64,000 bases of DNA, taken from assembly GCF_000238795.1 (NCBI RefSeq), contig NZ_AFNK01000007.1:1-64000 (forward strand). Reading direction: 5' to 3'. This stretch comes from Haemophilus sputorum CCUG 13788. Lineage in GTDB: Bacteria; Pseudomonadota; Gammaproteobacteria; Enterobacterales; Pasteurellaceae. Positions within the stretch are counted from its first letter, which is position 1; every line of letters begins with the position of its first letter. The notes under the pieces are model-generated. The model did no database searches, was not told the DNA's origin, and saw only the letters and a list, made by a program, of their open reading frames with translations. Position numbers and translations under genes: made by a program. Of the stretch, positions 8,834 to 18,045 are shown piece by piece.

Positions 8834-9250
8834 TTATTTCACTAATTTTAAGTGAGATGACTTTTTCTTCACGACTTTTTTCTCAGTTGTGGACTCACAT
8901 AATTGTTTCGAACGCTCAAGATAAGCTTGTTCGCTATAATACGACTCTTCTTGGAACAAAATGCCATCTCCAGACTCTTGAGCATATAACGCTTCTGCAG
9001 CCCCAAATGGAATATAAATATCTCGTAACATTCCTTGAAAACGTGCACTAAAACGAATTGCTTCATCATCAACCACATATTGCCCAATTGAACGTTGGGA
9101 AATATTTAAGATAATTTTTCCGTCCCGTATAAATTCAACAGGAACATCTACATCTGGATAATTGCAATTGACTAATAAATAAGGGGTGTTTCCGTTATCT
9201 GAAATCCAGTTGTAATAAGCATAATAAACATAAGGGCGTAAAGGTTTCAT
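8834..9250 (-). CDS. sspB: ClpXP protease specificity-enhancing factor SspB
   Basis: 138 residues. SspB is a dimeric adaptor that binds ssrA-tagged proteins and delivers them to ClpXP. The N-terminal substrate-binding fold begins MKPLRPYVYYAYYNWISDN. A flexible linker (about residues 100-130) ends in the ClpX-docking tail HLKLVK, equivalent to the LRVVK tail of E. coli SspB. Its ATG shares one base with the sspA stop (TAATG), so translation is coupled to sspA. An uptake signal (ACCGCTTGT, 8826-8834) abuts the stop codon. Confidence 0.95.
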   Translation of the reverse strand: MKPLRPYVYYAYYNWISDNGNTPYLLVNCNYPDVDVPVEFIRDGKIILNISQRSIGQYVVDDEAIRFSARFQGMLRDIYIPFGAAEALYAQESGDGILFQEESYYSEQAYLERSKQLCESTTEKKVVKKKSSHLKLVK

Positions 9251-9894
9251 TATTCTTTATCATCCATTAAATGTTTCGGTGCAGCACCACCGATAGATTG
9301 TACAAAACTATCACGTTGGAATACACGCGTCATATAAGCGTTGATTGCTTTTGCACTGCTTCCACTAAATTCAATACCAAGTTGATTCATTCGCCATAAT
9401 AGTGGTGCAACATAGCAATCAACCAAACTAAACTCTTCGCTCATAAAATAAGGCGTTGCTGCGAAAATTGGGGCCAATGCCATCATTTCTTCACGCAGTT
9501 GTGCTAATGCTTTTTGTCCTTCTTTTGATTCAGGTGCGCGATTTACGATATTGATCAAAGAATACCAATTCTGTTCAATACGATACATCGTTAAACGGCA
9601 TTTGGCACGTAATACAGGATAAACAGGCATTAGTGGTGGATGAGGAAAACGCTCATCAAGATATTCCATAATAATACGCGAATTAAACAAGACTAGGTCG
9701 CGATCAACTAAAGTTGGAATATTACCGGAAGGATTTAATACCATTAAATCTTCAGAAATCGAATTAGGGCTCACATTTTCAATCTCATAAGGCACCCCTT
9801 TTTCGGCTAAAACGATACGCACCTGATGGCTATAAATATCGTTTTTCTCTGAAAACAAGGTGGTTACAGAACGTTTATTGGCACTACTTGTCAT
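9250..9894 (-). CDS. sspA: Stringent starvation protein A
   Basis: 214 residues. SspA has a glutathione S-transferase fold without GST activity. It associates with RNA polymerase during stationary phase and lowers H-NS levels in enterics. The N-terminal thioredoxin-like domain contains SVTTLFSEKNDIYSHQVRI and the LNPSGNIPTLVDR segment, followed by an all-helical C-terminal domain. It is the first gene of the sspAB operon. A promoter with an extended -10 is visible about 80 bp upstream. Confidence 0.96.
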   Translation of the reverse strand: MTSSANKRSVTTLFSEKNDIYSHQVRIVLAEKGVPYEIENVSPNSISEDLMVLNPSGNIPTLVDRDLVLFNSRIIMEYLDERFPHPPLMPVYPVLRAKCRLTMYRIEQNWYSLINIVNRAPESKEGQKALAQLREEMMALAPIFAATPYFMSEEFSLVDCYVAPLLWRMNQLGIEFSGSSAKAINAYMTRVFQRDSFVQSIGGAAPKHLMDDKE

Positions 9895-9969
9895 TTATTA
9901 TTCTCTCCGATAACTGATATGATACGCATGCTATTGAAAAACACATTGCAATAGCGAATTCAACGATAA

Positions 9970-9998
9970 ATTATAGCATTTCCTTGCCTAAAATAACA
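9970..9998 (-). promoter_or_regulatory. sspA promoter
   Basis: On the minus strand, TGTTAT (9993-9998) and TATAAT (9970-9975) are separated by 17 bp. TG-C precedes the -10, giving an extended -10 element. It drives sspA-sspB. Confidence 0.65.
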
Positions 9999-10057
9999 GT
10001 ATAAAATCATGCTTTGTCGCGTATTCCTTCGATAAGGAAGGATTATTTAAAATACCC

Positions 10058-10073
10058 AAGCAATCGTTTGCTC
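10058..10073. promoter_or_regulatory. PurR box upstream of purE
   Basis: AAGCAATCGTTTGCTC matches the PurR consensus at all but the last defined position. It lies directly upstream of a TATACT -10 (10081-10086), where PurR would cover the -35 region. PurR control of purEK is established in enterics and supports the assignment. Confidence 0.75.
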
Positions 10074-10120
10074 ATCATGCTATACTTTTTATTATTTATT
10101 GACTAAACATAAGGTTTTCT

Positions 10121-10615
10121 ATGTCTCAACCAGAAATTGCCATTGTTATGGGTTCTAAAAGCGACTGGGCAACAATGTCGGAAGCAACACAAATTTTAGA
10201 TCAATTTTCGTTACCCTATCACGTTGAAATCGTTTCAGCCCATCGTACACCAGATAAACTTTTTTCTTTTGCTGAAAATGCTCGGGCAAACGGCTATAAA
10301 GTCATTATTGCGGGCGCAGGTGGCGCAGCTCATCTTCCCGGCATGATCGCAGCTAAAACTATCGTTCCTGTTTTAGGTGTCCCTGTTAAAAGTAGTATGT
10401 TAAGCGGTGTAGATAGCCTCTACTCTATTGTGCAAATGCCCAAAGGGATTCCTGTTGGCACGTTAGCCATTGGGCCAGCTGGTGCAGCCAATGCGGGGTT
10501 ATTAGCCGCACAAATTTTAGCGATGTTCCATCCTGAATTGACTGAAAAACTACAAGCTTTCCGTCAAGCACAAACACAAACTGTATTAGATAATCCAGAT
10601 CCTAGAGTCGCATAA
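10121..10615 (+). CDS. purE: N5-carboxyaminoimidazole ribonucleotide mutase
   Basis: 164 residues, typical of class I PurE. It converts N5-CAIR to CAIR in purine biosynthesis, working after PurK. Family motifs visible are [10 protein letters not shown] near residue 10, [10 protein letters not shown] with the catalytic His near 45, and [12 protein letters not shown] near 70. It starts the purE-ansA-purK cluster under a PurR box, and ansA begins 1 bp after its stop. Placing an asparaginase between the two purine genes is not the enterobacterial order. Confidence 0.98.
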   Translation: MSQPEIAIVMGSKSDWATMSEATQILDQFSLPYHVEIVSAHRTPDKLFSFAENARANGYKVIIAGAGGAAHLPGMIAAKTIVPVLGVPVKSSMLSGVDSLYSIVQMPKGIPVGTLAIGPAGAANAGLLAAQILAMFHPELTEKLQAFRQAQTQTVLDNPDPRVA

Positions 10616-10616
10616 T

Positions 10617-11582
10617 ATGTCGAAAAAATTATTGATTCTACACACTGGCGGCACGATTTCTATGAGCGAAGGCAAAGATGGAAAAGTCTCGCCTTCTGAG
10701 CGAAATCCGTTATTAGACACTCTTGAGAAATTAAATCATCCTGCACAACTATTCCAAGAGTCTATTTTTAATGTTCCTTCTCCACATATCAATTTAACGC
10801 ATTGGCTAACGTTAAAAGCACGGATTGAAAAAGCGGTTAATGACGAATTTTACGATGGCATCGTTATCACACACGGTACAGATACATTAGAAGAAACAGC
10901 TTATTTTTTAGATTTAGCATTAAATATCAATGTACCAGTTGCCATTACTGGCGCAATGCGTTCAAGTAATGAACTTGGTGCCGATGGCTTAATTAACCTA
11001 CAAAGTGCAATTTTAGTGGCGCTTTCGCCAGAAAGTCGTGGCAAAGGCGTCTTGGTTGTCATGAATGATGAAATTCATCACGCAAAATTCGTCACGAAAA
11101 CCCATACTACAAACGTAGCTACTTTCCAAACACCAACTTTTGGACCTTGCGGGTTAATTACGAAAAATAATGTGCTTTATTTCCAGCAACTAACCGTTTA
11201 TGAACGTTTTCCTGTACGTGAAATCTGTTACTCAAACATTCAAGTTATCAAAGCTTATGCGGGAATGGATAGTTTCTTACTTACCCAATTAGCTCAACAT
11301 GGATGCGATGGTGTCATTATTGAAGCTTTAGGCGCAGGAAACCTTCCGCCAGATTCACTTTCGGGTGTAAACGCATTATTAGAGGCTAATATTCCCGTCG
11401 TATTAGTTTCACGCGCATTCCACGGCGTTACCCAAGATGTTTATGATTATCTTGGCGGCGGAAAACAACTCAAACAGCAAGGTATCATTTTTACAACGGG
11501 TCTTAGCGGACAAAAAGCACGCATTAAACTGATGGTATTATTGAACCAACAACGTGAAAAACCGCTTGCCGATTATTTTTAA
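10617..11582 (+). CDS. ansA: Type I (cytoplasmic) L-asparaginase
   Basis: 321 residues with no signal peptide, so this is the low-affinity cytoplasmic asparaginase I. It hydrolyses asparagine to aspartate and ammonia. The first catalytic Thr lies in HTGGTIS (residues 9-15) and the second in THGTDTLEETAY (starting near residue 85). The gene starts 1 bp after the purE stop, so translation is probably coupled. Co-expression with purine genes may reflect aspartate demand in purine synthesis; that link is my inference. Confidence 0.95.
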   Translation: MSKKLLILHTGGTISMSEGKDGKVSPSERNPLLDTLEKLNHPAQLFQESIFNVPSPHINLTHWLTLKARIEKAVNDEFYDGIVITHGTDTLEETAYFLDLALNINVPVAITGAMRSSNELGADGLINLQSAILVALSPESRGKGVLVVMNDEIHHAKFVTKTHTTNVATFQTPTFGPCGLITKNNVLYFQQLTVYERFPVREICYSNIQVIKAYAGMDSFLLTQLAQHGCDGVIIEALGAGNLPPDSLSGVNALLEANIPVVLVSRAFHGVTQDVYDYLGGGKQLKQQGIIFTTGLSGQKARIKLMVLLNQQREKPLADYF

Positions 11583-11601
11583 CAAAAACGGAATCCAAAC
11601 C

Positions 11602-12690
11602 ATGCAAAAAAGTGCAATTTACCCACCAGTGTATGTTCTAGGTAATGGTCAATTAGGCAGAATGCTACGCTATGCTGGTGCGCCTTTAGATATTGAAGTT
11701 TTGCCTCTTGCTTTTGATGCGCCAGTGTTTGAACTGCCTTCAAACAGCATCATTACCGCAGAAATTGAACGTTGGACGCAAACACCTTTAACCCAATTAC
11801 TTGGTAATCATTCTAACTTCGTTAATCTAAATGTGTTTGGCACAACGGCCGATCGTTTCACACAAAAAAGCTTATTAGACAAACTACAATTACCGACAGC
11901 ACCATGGCAACTACTCTCCTCTAAAGCACAATGGGATGAAGTATTTAGCCAAGTTGGAAAAAAAGTGGTGGTAAAACGCCGCACAGGTGGCTATGACGGA
12001 CGAGGTCAATGGATTGTCACTCAAGAAAATTGCGCACAAATTACGGATGATCTCTTTGGAGAAGTCATCGCAGAGAAATTTATTCCATTTGATGGTGAAG
12101 TTTCTCTAGTCGGCGCACGGTTTAAAAATGGCGAAACACGTTTTTATCCAGTCACGCATAACTTACAACAAAACGGCATTTTACGTTATTCGATTTATCA
12201 TCCTGATTTTCCACAGCAAGCCCACTTCCAAGCGCAAGCTGAACAAATGCTTAAAAAAATTATGGATGAACTCAATTATATCGGCGTGATGGCAATGGAA
12301 TGTTTTGTTGTGGGCGATAAACTCCTCATCAATGAGCTGGCTCCTCGCGTACACAATAGCGGGCATTGGACTCAACTTGGTTGTTCAATTAGTCAGTTTG
12401 AACTTCATTTAAGAGCGTTATTAGATCTCCCTACTCCAAAACTTGAGCCCATTGCACCAAGTGTGATGGTTAATCTCATCGGCATTGAACATAACAATGC
12501 TTGGCTTAATATACCGTTTTCACAATTACATTGGTACGGTAAAGAGGTTCGTGCAGGACGTAAAGTTGGGCATATCAATCTCACTCATCCAAGTAACACC
12601 CAATTGATCGCATTACTTGAGCAGCTTCGCCCGCATCTTACCGAAGATTTCCAAAGCGGCTTAAATTGGGCAATTGAGAAATTAAAATAA
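11602..12690 (+). CDS. purK: N5-carboxyaminoimidazole ribonucleotide synthase
   Basis: 362 residues from the chosen start. ATP-grasp enzyme that carboxylates AIR with bicarbonate to give N5-CAIR, the substrate of PurE. The N-terminal VLGNGQLGRMLRYAG is the PurK signature. The ATP-grasp core contains VVKRRTGGYDGRGQW, and the C-terminal part has NELAPRVHNSGHWT. The start at 11602 places the family N terminus about 10 residues in. An upstream in-frame ATG at 11554 would overlap ansA and add residues not seen in the family. It ends the cluster at a USS-type terminator. Confidence 0.96.
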   Translation: MQKSAIYPPVYVLGNGQLGRMLRYAGAPLDIEVLPLAFDAPVFELPSNSIITAEIERWTQTPLTQLLGNHSNFVNLNVFGTTADRFTQKSLLDKLQLPTAPWQLLSSKAQWDEVFSQVGKKVVVKRRTGGYDGRGQWIVTQENCAQITDDLFGEVIAEKFIPFDGEVSLVGARFKNGETRFYPVTHNLQQNGILRYSIYHPDFPQQAHFQAQAEQMLKKIMDELNYIGVMAMECFVVGDKLLINELAPRVHNSGHWTQLGCSISQFELHLRALLDLPTPKLEPIAPSVMVNLIGIEHNNAWLNIPFSQLHWYGKEVRAGRKVGHINLTHPSNTQLIALLEQLRPHLTEDFQSGLNWAIEKLK

Positions 12691-12700
12691 CGAGCACATT

Positions 12701-12758
12701 ACAAGCGGTTAAATTTGTAAAAAGTTTTGCAAAAAATTTTTCATTTTAACCGCTTTTC
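12701..12758 (+). terminator. USS-type terminator after purK
   Basis: AAGCGGTTAAA (12703-12713) pairs with TTTAACCGCTT (12745-12755). The left arm is a complete ACAAGCGGT uptake signal (12701-12709) and the loop carries its AT tracts. Confidence 0.75.
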
Positions 12759-12760
12759 TA

Positions 12761-12789
12761 TTGTCAAAAGCGACTATCAGTTGTATAAG
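12761..12789 (+). promoter_or_regulatory. Promoter of the aminotransferase gene
   Basis: TTGTCA (12761-12766) and TATAAG (12784-12789) with a 17-bp spacer, 37 bp before the ATG. This makes the gene independent of purK. Confidence 0.7.
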
Positions 12790-12825
12790 TAACCTTAGTT
12801 CACACACAACAATGAGGATAATAAG

Positions 12826-14022
12826 ATGTCATTATTTGCACATATTCAGGCTGCACCAGCAGACCCAATTTTAGGTTTAGGTGAAGCATTTAAAGCAGAA
12901 AAACGCCCTGGTAAAATTAACTTAGGGATTGGCGTTTATATGAATAACGAAGGTGTTACGCCAATTATGAGCGCAGTTAAAATTGCTGAAGCTCGCCTAT
13001 TAGAGGAAGAAATCAATAAAAACTATCTCACAATTGATGGCGTACAAGCATTTAATGCACACACCCAAGAATTACTATTCGGGAAAAATGCTGAAATTAT
13101 CCACACTGGACGTGTTAAAACTGCACAAAGTTTAGGCGGAACTGGGGCGTTACGTATCGCAGCAGAATTTATTAAACGCCAAACTGCTGCGCAAAACATT
13201 TGGATTTCTAACCCAACATGGCCAAACCATACAGCGATTGCAAATTCTGCTGGTATCAATGTTAAAAACTATCGTTACTACAACCAAGAAACCCACGCAT
13301 TAGATTGGGATAATTTAATTGCTGACTTAAGCCAAGCACAAGCAGGCGATGTTGTGTTATTCCATGGGTGCTGCCATAACCCAACCGGTATCGATCCAAC
13401 ACCAGAACAATGGGATTTCTTAGCAAAAATGTCAGCTGAGAAAGGTTGGCTACCATTATTTGACTTTGCTTACCAAGGTTTAGGTAACGGATTAGAAGAA
13501 GATGCTTACGGCTTACGTGCATTTGCCAAAGTCAATAAAGAATTATTAGTTGCAAGCTCATATTCTAAAAACTTCGGTTTATACAATGAGCGCGTTGGCG
13601 CCTTTACTTTAATTGCTGAAACACCAGAAATTGCAAATAATGCCTTCTCACAAGTGAAGTCTATTATTCGTGTGCTCTACTCTAACCCTGCTTCTCACGG
13701 CGCAAACACGGTTTCTCGTGTATTAGATGATGCAGAATTAAAAGCAAGCTGGATTAAAGAATTAGATGGCATGCGTGATCGCATTAAAACCATGCGCACC
13801 AAAATGGTAGAATTGCTAAAAGAAAAAGGCGCAAAACAAGATTTCAGCTTTATTGCTGAACAAAATGGAATGTTCTCTTTTAGTGGCTTAACACCAGAAC
13901 AGGTTGATCGCTTAAAAGATGAATTTGCCATTTATGCGGTACGATCAGGTCGAATCAACGTTGCCGGCATTACCGACAAAAACATTGATGCACTTTGTGA
14001 AGCTATTGTAAAAGTGCTCTAA
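12826..14022 (+). CDS. Aromatic/aspartate aminotransferase (class I)
   Basis: 398 residues. PLP-dependent class I aminotransferase of the AspC/TyrB group, moving amino groups between aspartate or aromatic amino acids and 2-oxoglutarate. The PLP lysine is in [15 protein letters not shown] (near residue 245). HNPTGIDPT (near 185) holds the conserved Asn, and the carboxylate-binding Arg lies in [12 protein letters not shown] near the C terminus. AspC and TyrB cannot be separated by eye, so no symbol is given. GAGGAT precedes the ATG. The gene has its own promoter and a long hairpin terminator. Confidence 0.93.
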   Translation: MSLFAHIQAAPADPILGLGEAFKAEKRPGKINLGIGVYMNNEGVTPIMSAVKIAEARLLEEEINKNYLTIDGVQAFNAHTQELLFGKNAEIIHTGRVKTAQSLGGTGALRIAAEFIKRQTAAQNIWISNPTWPNHTAIANSAGINVKNYRYYNQETHALDWDNLIADLSQAQAGDVVLFHGCCHNPTGIDPTPEQWDFLAKMSAEKGWLPLFDFAYQGLGNGLEEDAYGLRAFAKVNKELLVASSYSKNFGLYNERVGAFTLIAETPEIANNAFSQVKSIIRVLYSNPASHGANTVSRVLDDAELKASWIKELDGMRDRIKTMRTKMVELLKEKGAKQDFSFIAEQNGMFSFSGLTPEQVDRLKDEFAIYAVRSGRINVAGITDKNIDALCEAIVKVL

Positions 14023-14049
14023 TCTAAAAAGAAATTAGATTTATTAAAC

Positions 14050-14107
14050 AATCTGCACCTTAAAATCGATTACTTATATTGGTAACAAATTAAGGTGCAG
14101 ATTTTTC
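14050..14107. terminator. Convergent terminator after the aminotransferase gene
   Basis: AATCTGCACCTTAA (14050-14063) pairs with TTAAGGTGCAGATT (14090-14103), a 14-bp stem followed by a T tract on the plus strand. It also faces the end of the nuclease-partner transcript arriving on the minus strand. Confidence 0.85.
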
Positions 14108-14170
14108 TTACAAATTTTGGGAAATTTTCCTGTATGAGAAAAGTTTTAACTTGCCTCATGATAAAAATCA

Positions 14171-14830
14171 CTATTTTCCTATTATAATAAAACGTTCCTT
14201 TGCTGCTTCCACAATCTGTTCAAAAATAGAATGCGCTCTTTTGAATCTATTCAATGCATTTCGAATAGGTTGCATCGCATCGACTAAATTATCTGGGTAA
14301 CATTCTATTACTTGTTTTGGTTCGAGTTTTTCATCTATTGGGAAATAGATATCGCCTTCTTTAGCATTAAGCTTAAATCCAAAAGAAATTAATTTTGTTT
14401 CATATTTTTTGTATTGTTCGCTAATAAAGTTTTTCCATTCTTTCTCACTACATTGGGTAAATTGCTTCTTATAACTATAGAAGCCTAATACCATACGTTC
14501 ATTTTTATGTGAGAATAGTGGTGTTATCCACCAATACGTTCCTTTTTCTATTATTCCTTCATCACATTCAAATCCAAAATAATAATGAGCAAAGCAGTTT
14601 TTATAATCTGCATCATTATTGTTATTAGCAAGCCATTTAATTGGATAAAAAAGCACATCGCCATGTTGAAAAAAATCGAATCTCCCTTTAAACTCAGGAA
14701 ACTCATCCTGAATTACTTCATCAATTTTATTAAATAACAATGCATTAAATTCATCCCTTATAAGTAATGAAGCTTCATCAAATATTTGAATATTTTCAAT
14801 AATAATTCTAAAAGCGGCTTTTTTACTCAT
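14171..14830 (-). CDS. Unrecognised partner protein of the PD-(D/E)XK nuclease
   Basis: 219 residues, family not recognised. No signal peptide or membrane segment is visible. It is acidic to neutral and rich in aromatic residues, with a central beta-rich block containing HYYFGFECDEG and GTYWWITPLFS. A helical C terminus follows (AMQPIRNALNRFKRAHSIFEQ). The Tyr/Phe-Gly-Phe-Glu segment is reminiscent of the C-terminal region of some longer PD-(D/E)XK-family proteins, so the two genes might be a split version of one protein; this is a guess. It starts 9 bp after the nuclease stop with GGAG in between, so translation is coupled. By eye it is more AT-rich than uvrB. Confidence 0.75.
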   Translation of the reverse strand: MSKKAAFRIIIENIQIFDEASLLIRDEFNALLFNKIDEVIQDEFPEFKGRFDFFQHGDVLFYPIKWLANNNNDADYKNCFAHYYFGFECDEGIIEKGTYWWITPLFSHKNERMVLGFYSYKKQFTQCSEKEWKNFISEQYKKYETKLISFGFKLNAKEGDIYFPIDEKLEPKQVIECYPDNLVDAMQPIRNALNRFKRAHSIFEQIVEAAKERFIIIGK

Positions 14831-14839
14831 TTTTACTCC

Positions 14840-15571
14840 CTAAAATGTAAGAATATGTTGTATAAACTGCTCTGCTAACCAGATACCTTTATGTTGTGAT
14901 ACTTGCTGATTGGTTCTACGAGTATATTGAGTAAATGCAGTAGCAAGCCTTTTCCATGATAATCCAATAATATCTTGTCTGTTACGATAATTAATAGGCA
15001 ATAAGCCATCACGCGTTAAATAAATTACTACAAAAGTCCGATTTCCAGCCTTAATTCTAGCATTGTCTAAATACCGTTCTAACTGTTTTTCACCCTCAAT
15101 AGCATTAATTTTCACTTCAATAAATACTAATAGATTCTCAGCTTCAATTTCAATATCAACACGCTCACTTATTTCACCTAGCGGATGGCTTTCAGCTGTA
15201 GTACGGTATTGAGTTAAAGTTGGTAAAGATGATGATAAATGTATACTTTCAAATAATGCATTTAAAAAAGCTTTTCCCTGCCCATGATCTGCATACATAT
15301 CTAAAAACCAACGTAATACTTTGCTGTTTCTTACTTCATTTTGTCCAATGTTCGCTATCTGCCAAACATTTATATATTTCCCTTCTGCTTTTTCTTGCTC
15401 AATCCCTGCTGTTATTTGTTGGTAATCAGTCAAAAATTGTTGAAGTTTTTTGGCATCAGGGATGTATTGAAATTTCTGCATATTTGATTCTACAGATAAT
15501 TCAACATTTGCTTGCCAATCTGCACAGAAATTTGCAAGTTGTTGCGCAAAATTATTATTTATACCCATCAT
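14840..15571 (-). CDS. PD-(D/E)XK nuclease family protein
   Basis: 243 residues. The layout matches the PDDEXK_4-type families: an N-terminal block INVWQIANIGQNEVRNSKVL (residues 67-86), then the nuclease core with Asp139 in RVDIEIE, FIEVK with Glu152 and Lys154 (the E-x-K signature), and the helix motif EKQLERY (161-167). It should therefore be a Mg-dependent DNA or RNA endonuclease. Such genes are often found in accessory or defence loci, but the role here is unknown. It begins 9 bp after the uvrB stop and has no room for its own promoter, so it should be on the uvrB transcript. The partner gene follows after 9 bp. Confidence 0.85.
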   Translation of the reverse strand: MMGINNNFAQQLANFCADWQANVELSVESNMQKFQYIPDAKKLQQFLTDYQQITAGIEQEKAEGKYINVWQIANIGQNEVRNSKVLRWFLDMYADHGQGKAFLNALFESIHLSSSLPTLTQYRTTAESHPLGEISERVDIEIEAENLLVFIEVKINAIEGEKQLERYLDNARIKAGNRTFVVIYLTRDGLLPINYRNRQDIIGLSWKRLATAFTQYTRRTNQQVSQHKGIWLAEQFIQHILTF

Positions 15572-15580
15572 TTTCTACGT

Positions 15581-17617
15581 TTAAATTTCTAATAAACACA
15601 TTTTCAAATTATGAATTTCATCTCTCACTGCAGCCGCTTTCTCAAACTCAAGATCTTTTGCAAAATCTCGCATTTGTTGTTCTAACTGTTTCATTTCTTT
15701 TTCTAACGCTTGACGAGATTTCGGTTTAGCATCATTTGCAAAACTATCTAATTTTTTGACCGCTTGTTTGCCACGTTTTGGTTTGTCCGTTTGACCAATA
15801 TCGAGCAATTCACCTACTTTTTTATTCAATGCTTGCGGAACAATGCCTCGTTCTTCGTTGTATTTCATCTGTTTTTCACGACGACGTTCGGTTTCTTGAA
15901 TCGCTTTTTGCATAGAATTTGTAATTCGGTCGCCATATAAAATCGCTTTACCATTGAGGTTACGCGCAGCACGCCCGATGGTTTGGATAAGTGAACGTTC
16001 GGAACGTAAAAAACCCTCTTTGTCTGCATCTAAAATTGCAACCAATGAAACTTCTGGCATATCTAACCCTTCACGTAATAAGTTGATGCCGACTAATACA
16101 TCAAACATACCTTTACGTAAATCATGAATAATCTCAACGCGTTCAACCGTATCAATATCACTATGCAAATAACGCACTCGCACGCCATGTTCATCTAAAT
16201 AATCGGTTAAATCTTCCGCCATTTTTTTCGTTAATGTCGTCACAAGCACACGTTCATCCACCGCAACGCGTTTATGAATTTCTGAAAGCAAATCATCCAC
16301 TTGTGTCGCTACTGGGCGAACCTCAATAATCGGGTCAAGCAAACCGGTTGGACGCACGACTTGATCCACGACATCTCCATTGGATTTTTCTAACTCATAA
16401 TTGCCTGGCGTGGCGGAAACATAAATCGTTTGGGGCGCTAGACGCTCAAACTCTTCAAATTTGAGTGGGCGGTTATCTAATGCGGAAGGTAAACGGAAGC
16501 CATATTGCACCAAATTTTCTTTTCGCGCGCGGTCTCCCCGATACATTCCACCAATTTGCGGAACAGTCACATGAGATTCATCAATAATTAACAAACCATC
16601 GCTAGGCATATAATCAAATAAAGTTGGAGGTGGTTCGCCCTCTTTTCGACCAGATAGATAGCGGGAGTAGTTTTCGATGCCTGAGCAATACCCTAACTCG
16701 TTCATCATTTCAATATCAAATTGTGTACGTTGCGCAATACGTTGTTCTTCAATCAACTTATTCTCTTTGATAAAATATTCACGACGAGTGACTAATTCAG
16801 CCTTAATTTCTTCAATTGCGGCAAGAATTCGTTCTCTTGGTGTCACATAGTGAGTTTTAGGATAAATCGTATAACGTGGAACTCGCCCTAAGCTATGACC
16901 TGTAAGTGGATCAAATAACGATAAGTTTTCAATTTCATCGTCAAATAATTCCACGCGTAATGCAACTTCATCGGATTCTGCGGGAAAAATATCAATCACT
17001 TCTCCGCGAACACGGAAGGTTGAACGCTGGAACGCTTGATCGTTTCGGGTGTATTGCAATTCGGCAAGCCGCGCTAAAATTTCACGTTGATTGATAATTG
17101 CACCTACTTGTAAATGCAGCATCATTTGCATATAAGCATCCACATCACCCAAACCATAAATGGCTGAAACGGAAGCAACAACAATGGTATCTCGGCGTTC
17201 TAGGAAAGATTTAGTGGCAGAAAGTCGCATCTGCTCAATTTGCTCATTGATAGAGGCGTCTTTTTCAATAAAAGTATCGCTGGCAGGCACATAGGCCTCT
17301 GGTTGATAATAATCATAATAAGAAACGAAATACTCTACTGCATTTTCTGGGAAAAAGGCTTTCATTTCCGCATAAAGTTGTGCAGCAAGCGTTTTATTCG
17401 GTGCCAGTAACATGGCTGGGCGGTTTAGTTTCGCAATTACATTCGCAATCGTAAACGTTTTTCCTGAGCCAGTCACACCTAATAAAGTTTGATGCGCTAA
17501 GCCATCTTTTAATCCTTCTGTTAATTTTGCAATCGCCGACGGTTGATCGCCAGAAGGTTTAAACGGGCTGTGTAAAATAAAAGGTTTCCCTTGTTTTAGG
17601 TCTTGAGTATTACGCAT
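15581..17617 (-). CDS. uvrB: Excinuclease ABC subunit B
   Basis: 678 residues. DNA damage-recognition helicase-like subunit of nucleotide excision repair, loaded by UvrA and followed by UvrC incision. The Walker A motif GVTGSGKT ends at residue 54, with Lys at 53. The beta-hairpin region ([19 protein letters not shown]) that clamps DNA is intact. The helicase motif LLIIDESH and the C-terminal UVR domain ([16 protein letters not shown]-type) that binds UvrC are present. A LexA-like box overlaps its promoter, as in E. coli uvrB. The nuclease pair follows directly downstream. Confidence 0.98.
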   Translation of the reverse strand: MRNTQDLKQGKPFILHSPFKPSGDQPSAIAKLTEGLKDGLAHQTLLGVTGSGKTFTIANVIAKLNRPAMLLAPNKTLAAQLYAEMKAFFPENAVEYFVSYYDYYQPEAYVPASDTFIEKDASINEQIEQMRLSATKSFLERRDTIVVASVSAIYGLGDVDAYMQMMLHLQVGAIINQREILARLAELQYTRNDQAFQRSTFRVRGEVIDIFPAESDEVALRVELFDDEIENLSLFDPLTGHSLGRVPRYTIYPKTHYVTPRERILAAIEEIKAELVTRREYFIKENKLIEEQRIAQRTQFDIEMMNELGYCSGIENYSRYLSGRKEGEPPPTLFDYMPSDGLLIIDESHVTVPQIGGMYRGDRARKENLVQYGFRLPSALDNRPLKFEEFERLAPQTIYVSATPGNYELEKSNGDVVDQVVRPTGLLDPIIEVRPVATQVDDLLSEIHKRVAVDERVLVTTLTKKMAEDLTDYLDEHGVRVRYLHSDIDTVERVEIIHDLRKGMFDVLVGINLLREGLDMPEVSLVAILDADKEGFLRSERSLIQTIGRAARNLNGKAILYGDRITNSMQKAIQETERRREKQMKYNEERGIVPQALNKKVGELLDIGQTDKPKRGKQAVKKLDSFANDAKPKSRQALEKEMKQLEQQMRDFAKDLEFEKAAAVRDEIHNLKMCLLEI

Positions 17618-17643
17618 AAAAAATCCTATTTTGTCTTAATAAG

Positions 17644-17683
17644 ATTTTATCACATTTAGCGGTTAGTGTATAAATTAACAGAA
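17644..17683 (-). promoter_or_regulatory. uvrB promoter with LexA-like operator
   Basis: On the minus strand, TTCTGTTAATTTATACACTA (17664-17683) resembles the LexA box TACTGTATATATATACAGTA and has CTG-N10-CAC instead of CTG-N10-CAG. An extended -10 TGATAAAAT (17644-17652) lies downstream, with a TATACA -35 (17667-17672) inside the box, spacer 17 bp. This position would allow SOS repression. Confidence 0.6.
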
Positions 17684-17729
17684 TGGGAAGTAAGCCTTCT
17701 TATTGCACTGATAAGAAAATCTGAAACAT

Positions 17730-17873
17730 AAAAAAAAGCCCGAATCCAATAATCAGAAACGGGCGGAGGTCTTACCTAAGGAAATGAAAAAAACTTTGCT
17801 GATAAATTCAGTCAGTTAGCGATATATCTGACTAAATTGCTTTCACAAAGTTCATCTTTTTTTATAAAAATTT
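17730..17873 (-). ncRNA. Candidate small RNA between asnS and uvrB
   Basis: On the minus strand, a promoter TTGAAC (17903-17908) / TAAAAA (17880-17885), spacer 17 bp, precedes about 144 nt with no convincing ORF. The region ends in GCCCG (17760-17764 strand-reversed) / CGGGC (17738-17742) and an 8-T run (17730-17737), a good intrinsic terminator. An upstream hairpin AGTCAG/CTGACT and an unpaired CCTTAGGTAAGACCTCC stretch, able to pair with Shine-Dalgarno sequences, are typical of Hfq-dependent sRNAs. It could instead be an attenuated leader of uvrB, but uvrB has its own promoter downstream. It accounts for most of the 17618-18045 spacer. Confidence 0.5.
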
Positions 17874-18045
17874 TAAATTTTTTTATTGGTGCTACTCTTT
17901 TTGTTCAAAAAGGTGGGATATTTCCTGAAATGATTGCTCTGTTTTTGAGTTAGATGAGAAAAAAATCCCCCGCCATAGCTAGATTTCTAGTAGAATAGTG
18001 AGGATTTTATCTAAAATTCTAGAAAATATTATTTTGAGGTATTCA

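Noticed and set aside
17785-17817. Short plus-strand ORF (MKKTLLINSVS) with AAGGAA upstream, resembling an attenuator leader peptide
   Set aside because: No plus-strand terminator follows it, and no amino acid biosynthesis gene is downstream. The minus-strand sRNA reading explains the hairpins better.
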